64,000 nt of DNA, taken from Coffea arabica. Lineage: Eukaryota > Streptophyta > Magnoliopsida > Gentianales > Rubiaceae. Location: NCBI RefSeq assembly GCF_036785885.1, contig NC_092328.1, forward strand, positions 14,220,111 through 14,284,110. Reading direction: 5' to 3'. Under the pieces are notes generated by a model. That model was not told where the DNA came from. It saw nothing but the letters and a program-made list of their open reading frames with translations, and did no database searches. Positions within the stretch are counted from its first letter, which is position 1. The number at the start of each line of letters is the position of its first letter. The position numbers were made by a program, and so were the translations under genes. Below are positions 59,301 to 64,000 of this stretch, in pieces.

Positions 59301-60180
59301 GGATTACCTGATTGACAGCGATAATAGAGCTTGGAAACAGGACCTATTACACGAGTTATTCTGGCCAGATGAGATCGAATTGATTAAGAGTATTCCGATT
59401 GGTAGCACTTATAATCAAGATAAACTCATATGGCATTTTACACCAAATGGATTTTTTAGTGTTCGAAGCTCTTACCTTCTAATTACGCAGCAGTCCGGAA
59501 ATTGGCAAGACATAGCTTCTGGGAGCAATGGAATGGCAACAGGAATCTGGAAACGATTATGGGGCTTAACCTTGCCAGGTAAGATCAAGATTTTTTTGTG
59601 GCGGGTTTGCAATGACATTCTGCCTACGAATGCCAAGCTTAACACTCGAAAAGTTTTGCTTGATCCCTCTTGTGCCCTGTGTCACTCTCCAACTGATGAT
59701 ATGAATCATCTCTTCTTAACGTGTCCGGTGGCTGTTCAGTCATGGGCGTTGAGTTTTTTATCTAGTAAAATTAGGTTGAATTCAGCTCATAATGTGGTAT
59801 CTTGGTTGTCAAATCTTCTGATAAAGTTAAAGAAGGAAGAAATGGAATTGGTTGCTGTTATACTCTGGAACTTGTGGAATAATCGCAATGGGGCAGTGTT
59901 TGATTCCTCTTACAAGGACCCGCTTAGTCTGGTATCCTTTTCGTTACACTTCTTGAGTCAATTCCAGGAGGCGAACAGGATCCCAATGGCTGCTGAGCAT
60001 ACTACTGCCATTCAACAATCTGTTTTGTCCCAATGGAAGAGACCTCCTGCGGGCTATGTCAAAGCTAACTTTGACGGGGCTATCTTTGTTGAGGGGGACA
60101 TTTCAGGTATTGGAGTTGTCATTAGAGATGCTGAGGGTAATTTCGTGGCAGGATTGGCAAAGCAAATTCCAGGGATTTAG
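56380..60180 (+). CDS. LINE ORF2 (endonuclease, reverse transcriptase, zinc finger, truncated RNase H)
   Basis: 1266 codons. AP-type endonuclease at 1-225: MNILSWNCRGLKN, LLETK, CLGDYNEV near 136, FSDHTPILL near 220. RT at about 480-760: FRPISLCNVVYRIASKVIA, IKLDMTKAFDRVEW near 585, QRGVRQGDPISPYLF, catalytic HLLFADDTLLFA near 693-697. zf-RVT at about 1055-1130 (LPGKIKIFLWRVCNDILPT, CALCHS..HLFLTCP). An RNase H begins at about 1225 (YVKANFDGAIF, GIGVVIRDAEGNFVAGLA) but the frame ends at 60180. In another frame (to 60340) the distal part of RNase H appears (WVPRRLNNVAHCVAKYA), so the core is deleted. Nicking and reverse transcription functions look intact. Confidence 0.94.
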   Translation: MNILSWNCRGLKNSRTVQELRNLIRREKLVIIFLLETKCSSQYVDKLKLKLGWYGFGVSAQGRSGGLALFWRKDMDISLNCYASSFIDATIHWNGVSWRLTGLYGHPEAAKRKFSWDTLRKLSAISHLPWVCLGDYNEVLNQKEFRGTGLRPQWQIANFRQVLSDCKLYDMGYSGFRYTWCHNKTSPNTIRARLDRACASQNFIDLFPGSRVVNVHALFSDHTPILLKVNKSTHFPRSCNNANKEKRFMFEAMWVKAEDCAAVIKKSWEEKSDGSASDNLRVKIDECRLGLLRWSRARFGNLNRASDVLRKRIAQLQQGVISDSTKSEIGILTTQLEDILDKENLMWKQRSKVQWYREGDRNTSFFHARVSQRKRHNQIEGLLNEEGKWCNSHADLEDIILGHFGNIFSTSQPSHEMINAVVDRVQSKVSTQMNNLLLRPYSTNEVTKALGQMHPLKSPGPDGLSPIFYQKFWHIVGEDVTHWVLQFLNHEVFDDSFNYTYIVLIPKCQCPSNISQFRPISLCNVVYRIASKVIANRFSQILSQILSPFQSAFIPGRFITDNILVAYEVNHTLNSKNSGKEGSMSIKLDMTKAFDRVEWSFLRSMMVALGFSPVFVSLIFRCISTVSYSFLLNGHKFGHLQPQRGVRQGDPISPYLFLICSEAFSCLLQEAVLCGNITGVQVGHSGPKISHLLFADDTLLFAKATLQEAQYISSILQIYKAASGQEVNLDKSAIVFSTNTDPSMRDSITRFLNIREVHAHDKYLGLPTIIGRSKREVFASIRDRIWQKVSGWKEQRLSKAGKEIMLNAVVQAIPTYSMSCFKLPDSLLSDIQSMVTKFWWGDGDKGRPIHWISWDKLCKQKEDGGMGFRQLRAFNLALLTKQAWRIATQPSSLLHQVFKAKYFPNSEFFLAGLGSRPSFTWRGIYEARKYLVAGSRWRVGNGRGIQIWKDRWLPRPTTFKVISRSDKLPEDATVDYLIDSDNRAWKQDLLHELFWPDEIELIKSIPIGSTYNQDKLIWHFTPNGFFSVRSSYLLITQQSGNWQDIASGSNGMATGIWKRLWGLTLPGKIKIFLWRVCNDILPTNAKLNTRKVLLDPSCALCHSPTDDMNHLFLTCPVAVQSWALSFLSSKIRLNSAHNVVSWLSNLLIKLKKEEMELVAVILWNLWNNRNGAVFDSSYKDPLSLVSFSLHFLSQFQEANRIPMAAEHTTAIQQSVLSQWKRPPAGYVKANFDGAIFVEGDISGIGVVIRDAEGNFVAGLAKQIPGI

Positions 60181-60340
60181 CTTTGCAACGTGGGAAGCAT
60201 CATGGGTGCCTAGACGGCTGAACAATGTCGCGCATTGTGTCGCTAAATATGCTTGTTCTATTTCTAATGGGTGTATATGGAGGGACTTCCCTCCAGATTT
60301 TATTGTTACCGCGCTTGCTGCGGACATCATCTCAGATTAA
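60181..60340 (+). pseudogene. Distal RNase H remainder of LINE ORF2, out of frame
   Basis: The segment ASWVPRRLNNVAHCVAKYA and the tail to TAA 60338-60340 is the normal C-terminus of plant LINE RNase H, two thirds of which (the metal-binding middle) is missing between about 60170 and 60185. Confidence 0.8.
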
Positions 60341-60396
60341 CAATATTTTTGTCACTTTCTATCAAAAAAAAAAAAAAAAACAAGCATGGACTATGT

Positions 60397-60407
60397 GTGG
60401 GGGAAAT
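60397..60407 (+). promoter_or_regulatory. Athila polypurine tract
   Basis: gtgggggaaat immediately before the 3' LTR start TGATAGG, the primer for plus-strand DNA synthesis. It directly abuts the 3' target-site duplication of the LINE. Confidence 0.75.
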
Positions 60408-61638
60408 TGATAGGTTGAAATTTGTTATTAAATTTATGATTAATTTTCCTTTTATTCTTGCCAAATATTGTTTTAATTGTCGGATTTTACTGATATTTGA
60501 TTAATAGTGCTACTTGTAGGGAATATGCGAAACCCGATTGAAAGGAGCAATTTTCGAACATTCTAAGAATTTATTTGATAGTGGTGCATTCGGGGTCTGT
60601 TTCCAAATCCAAGTTGAACTCAGGGCAGTTTTTAGAGGAAGATCTTGAAAATTTTAATTTTAATTATTAGTTTTAGTATTGAATTAGGAAATTTGGATTA
60701 TTATCTTTAGTAGTTTCCTTTTTCTATTTGAAAAACAGGTTTTATTATTAGTAGTTGTTGTTAAGTAGGAAACAAGGAGGAACAGAGGGTAGACCCGACC
60801 CGAATGAAATTTCTATCAAGAAACTCTTGTGGATTTTTCTCCATGATGCGTAGCTAAACTTTTATTTTCTAACCGAGGAGTAACAAGGAGTTTGGTTCAC
60901 CAACAACTGTGAAATCTAACTATTTTTATTAATTTATTTTATTCATTAATATTTGTATGTTTTCTGATTTAATTTCTTATGGTTGTTAGTTGTTTGAATA
61001 TCAAAGACGCATGATATTTAATTTAACCTAACAAACTATTGTCAATTAGGACAATTAAATCCTTAATTGTTTGATTGTATTAAATTAGTGACAACTAATG
61101 TGATTGAGACCATATTAGGGAGACATACGATCTAATTTAAATAAATCCTGGTAGTGTATTTGTTAATTAGAACAGGATTTTTCTGATTTTTAATGCAATC
61201 AAAAAATTAAATCTTATGGGCGTACTTAGGGTTATCTCTTGGTTAGGAAAGTAGTTAACGAGCGTACCTTAACTATCGAGATACTAAGGAAAAGTTAGTT
61301 GTTTATCGCTTGTATAACAACTATAACCTGTTTATTAGTGAATAATTGAAATAATTCTTGCATTGATCATTAGTTGTTTGGACCATTCTCGAAGTTATTT
61401 CCCTGGTTAGAGCTCTTTTATTCTTGAATTAAATTTAATTTGCTTTAGTTTAATTATTTTTCATTTGCATTGATTTTTTATTTTTATTTTCAATTGTCCA
61501 AACTCCCCCAAGTTAATTTTCACTTGGAAAGAAACAAATTTTTCTCCTAATCCCTGCGGAGACAACCCTACTTACCATTGTACTCGTTTATATCTTTAAG
61601 GGTAGGAATTTATTATTGCACAGACCAGACACCTGCCA
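60408..61638 (+). repeat. 3' LTR of the Athila element
   Basis: 1231 bases, starts TGATAGGTTG and ends ACCTGCCA, followed by the TSD gaata. Confidence 0.92.
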
Positions 61639-62264
61639 GAATATGTGTGGTTATCCTGAGTCCAAATCCAGTTGACTCGCGAGAAGGTATTTCAATTCAT
61701 CATCTCCCTTCGCAAGATTTTTTCTCACCACTATTTGTAATTTGGGATCTCATTCAATTAGCTCTATTTCCAACCATTGAGGCAACCAAGTGGTAAAATT
61801 ACTATACTTCTTTTCATCCTCAGGATTGTCTCGCCATGTGGGATTTCCAAGACTCCACTTGCAACGAAAAACTCATAACTATTAGAGTCTTTTGGTGGTT
61901 GGAAATTAGGTTTTTTTGTTTCTTTATGACGCACGCCATACCATCTAAAGAATATAATTCGAATCTAAGAACCACCTGGGATGATGTATCAACTGATGGA
62001 TTTGTGAGAAAATTTCCACTGATTTATGTTCAAATTCAATAATGGATTTCATTTTCTCTTTGACTTTTGAACCATCTGCCTAGATTCACACTGTCAAATA
62101 TCTTCATGCTTTCCGACTTCCCATCCTACACCATCAATACTTTTTGCCAAACCATTGAAATAAGGATATCAACCATTAAATTAATGAATTGGTAATAGCT
62201 ACCAACCCACTTGATTTTAATAGTTAACCAGGATCCAACCACGAATCTCGCTCTGATACTAGTT
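61639..62264 (-). other. Interior of the outer LTR element (larger part)
   Basis: About 630 bases without a convincing ORF. The right end carries the inverse of the primer-binding site (gctctgatacta, 62250-62261). The remaining 128 bases of the interior are at 43501-43628. Confidence 0.7.
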
Positions 62265-62801
62265 TGTTGGGATCCAAGCTTGGAATATATGACTACTGAC
62301 ATATCAAGTACAAACAATTTAATGGCAAATAAGTTACCAATATGAAGATAAATGACACACGAAATTTTACGTGATTCGACTCTATCATTGAGTCTATGTC
62401 CACGTAGAGAAACTCATTCTTTATTATGAGAGTAAAACCGTATGCAAAAATATAATTTGAACCCAAGTCCAACCCTTGTATATTATCTCTCATCTTTCAA
62501 GAACCTCCTCTCACCCCATGTTGCTCTTGCGTGCTACCTTGTAGTATGCCAACCCCACCTATTTATAAGTTATATTACTTGATCAACATCCAAGTAATAA
62601 TAGAAAATAACTGCTAATTTCTAATCTCATATTAAATAGGGAATAACTCTTAATTTCTAAACTCATACAAATAGAAAATTTCTTGACTACTATTCAAGTA
62701 ATTAAAATCAATTAAAAAACTAGTTACTTCCACACAAATTAAGCAATCTCCTAACAAAAATGAAGCAATCTGCTTAAAGAAACTAAACCAATTTCGTAAC
62801 A
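62265..62801 (-). repeat. Right LTR (5' LTR of the minus-strand outer element)
   Basis: 537 bases, plus-strand start TGTTGGGATCCAAG and end TTTCGTAACA, flanked by gtttg at 62802-62806. Confidence 0.9.
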
Positions 62802-62806
62802 GTTTG

Positions 62807-63046
62807 CTACTCTCAACTTGAAAAATAAGCATTTTGACCGGTGGTCAAATCTAAATAAGTATACTCAACTATGTTCTCATAGTCATATGACCAATTTACC
62901 CATTACTAACTATTATACCCTCATGGTGCAGAATCTAAAATTTTCTTCTCTATTATGTCCTTGTTTGGGTGGGATTACAAATACGTACAAAACACATGTT
63001 CTTTAACGAAAGTTTTCTTCAGCTATTTATTCTGTGCCAATATTTA
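62807..63046. other. Intergenic, nothing recognised
   Basis: Unique AT-rich sequence that was contiguous with 42963 before the nest arrived. Confidence 0.5.
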
Positions 63047-63151
63047 AAACTAAAATTTCTCCTTTGTACATATTTGAATTGGGGAGTGGTATTGTGAACA
63101 CTTGTCCCCATGAGAATATCCCCCATTTTATACCTATAAAACCCTGAAAAT
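63047..63151 (-). pseudogene. GH3 exon fragment
   Basis: About 105 bases match 35725-35828 with several substitutions, in the same orientation. The match includes the exon 4 start (GLYRYR/GDV region) and the adjoining intron bases, so it derives from genomic DNA and not from mRNA. It is isolated and not translatable as a domain. Confidence 0.8.
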
Positions 63152-63192
63152 AACACAATACAAAAACCTAAGTTGAAGATATATTGCACAGA

Positions 63193-63391
63193 TTGTTGAG
63201 AGTGGATTCAATTGGTAAGACTCATTTGCTTTGCTTAAAAAAAAAAGCTGAAATTCAACTTCCGTTATCAACAATCTCTTATTAATAGGCAATATGTAAA
63301 ATCCTCTATAATTCGTTGAAAGATCATTGGCCTACTCTAGCTTAGAATGGAATAACCTTTTCTTCTTCTAAACCTTATTATTACAAAAAAA
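63193..63391 (+). repeat. SINE-like unit, right copy
   Basis: Starts gagagtggattcaattggtaag, contains a ttcaacttccg B-box-like stretch and ends attattacaaaaaaaaaag. Pairs with 42105-42404. Similarity extends about 120 bases beyond the tail. Confidence 0.5.
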
Positions 63392-64000
63392 AAAGACTAC
63401 ATGCTATTTTTGGCATCTTGTCACTTGTCAGGACCTGTTTGCAGATCAAACCAATTGAAACACCAATTATGTTTAGATTTGTTGCTTAACTACTAACCTA
63501 GTGAAGTAATGCTTACCAAGAAACTCCGGCTGTGTCTTTATGGACCAAGGACACCAACGGTTATCAGTAACAACCATTCTCAATAATGTAATATTTTTTG
63601 AACAAGGTGTAACTTTATGTGAACTATTTGTAAAACTTATAATAGAAACACAATTATTACATAGGGGATCCACATAAACAGTAACAACGTATCACATATT
63701 TGTTGTAACGATGTACAAGATGTTTACATAAAGTTACAAAACATTCAAAAAATATTACACTGTTAAATGACGGTTGATATCAACCATCCTTGCCCCACTC
63801 CCCTGGTTTATAACTTCCAGGGGATGAAATTTAACCTACTTAGCTATCAAATATCCTTTGTACAGACGACAAATGGTAAAAAAGAAGCTAAGTTGCTTCT
63901 CTACAAACTCATCTACTGAAGACACCGCAAATTGGAGCAAAGTTTTTTTTTTCCGACTACGAAAATGATTTCAGTAGAAAATTAAGCAGGGATTGAAGAT
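63392..64000. other. Right-edge intergenic sequence
   Basis: The first 120 bases continue the duplication with 42405-42540. The rest shows no coding signal. If the nearby GH3 fragment belongs to another GH3 copy, more of it may lie beyond the window. Confidence 0.4.

Larger units (their letters stand above)
54231..60378 (+). mobile_element. L1-type LINE, about 6.15 kb, with 19 bp target-site duplication
   Basis: Flanked by aacaagcatggactaggtg (54212-54230) and aacaagcatggactatgtg (60379-60397), one mismatch. It ends in an A-run (60364-60380). ORF1 and ORF2 are long and open, so it is far younger than its Athila host. The 5' UTR (54231-54547) contains CT-rich runs. It entered about 10 bases upstream of the Athila purine tract, so it separates the Athila interior from the signals needed to replicate its 3' end. 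Confidence 0.95.
43629..61638 (+). mobile_element. Athila-clade Ty3/gypsy element, decayed, carrying a nested LINE
   Basis: LTRs 43629-44975 and 60408-61638 start TGATAGGTTGAAATTTG and end CCTGTCA/CCTGCCA. The target-site duplication gaata is exact (43624-43628 and 61639-61643). A purine tract gtgggggaaat precedes the 3' LTR. The element spans 18.0 kb, about 11.8 kb once the LINE is removed, the expected Athila size. Its gag, pol and third ORF all carry stops and shifts, so it is an old insertion. Confidence 0.93.
42969..62801 (-). mobile_element. Small non-autonomous LTR retrotransposon (TRIM/LARD-like), host of the nest
   Basis: Left LTR 42969-43500 and right LTR 62265-62801, with a perfect target-site duplication gtttg (42964-42968 and 62802-62806). 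The element lies on the minus strand: reading that way the LTRs start TGTTA and end CCCAACA, the 5' LTR is the right one, a primer-binding site TAGTATCAGAGC (one mismatch from TGGTATCAGAGC) follows it at 62261-62250, and the purine tract ccaaagtgaagatt lies at 43514-43501. Without the Athila insert the interior is only about 0.76 kb and shows no recognisable gag or pol. Confidence 0.9.

Overview
The window is nuclear DNA of a flowering plant. Host genes are intron-rich with GT..AG junctions on an AT-rich background, the retrotransposons are of plant-specific types (Tat/Retand and Athila Ty3/gypsy, copia-type gag, plant L1-like LINE), and one host gene belongs to the GH3 auxin family. The style is eudicot; I cannot name a species from sequence alone.

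Layout: (1) 1-8585 is the 3' two thirds of a Tat/Retand-type Ty3/gypsy element: gag, pol with a second RNase H, an antisense gene behind pol on the minus strand (7482-5180), and a 3' LTR. It has landed in an old LINE whose tail is at 8586-9436. (2) 10919-14287 is an apparently intact RAB2/RABB1 small GTPase gene (six coding exons, 211 aa). (3) 15285-17386, convergent on the minus strand, is an ESF2/ABT1-type rRNA-processing RNA-binding protein gene (seven coding exons, 257 aa). (4) 17.4-29 kb is gene-poor and holds short elements: a 2.2 kb hAT element with an exon-like insert, two tRNA-type SINEs with long target-site duplications, and several MITEs. (5) 29054-33734 is a Mutator-like inverted-repeat element split by a gag-only copia-type element (29082-33013). 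(6) 35255-37708, minus strand, is a group II GH3 (IAA-amido synthetase) gene in four coding exons, broken by an exact 28 bp tandem duplication. A probable 5' UTR exon lies at 39609-39832 and abuts a 2 kb MULE-like element (39833-41840). Partial GH3 copies occur at 34156-34470 and 63047-63151. (7) 42964-62806 is a three-level nest: a small minus-strand LTR element (532 and 537 bp LTRs, TSD GTTTG) contains a decayed Athila element (43629-61638, TSD GAATA), which contains a young-looking LINE (54231-60378, 19 bp TSD).

Three host genes dominate the function of the window: membrane traffic (RAB2), ribosome biogenesis (ESF2/ABT1) and auxin conjugation (GH3, probably dead in this haplotype). Most of the rest is transposable-element sequence. 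The least ordinary item is the antisense gene of the first element: its two exons join in frame across a 68 bp intron, it has a minus-strand TATA-like box about 195 bp upstream, and a single stop interrupts it.

All coordinates were read by eye. Family names rest on recognised motifs, not on database searches.
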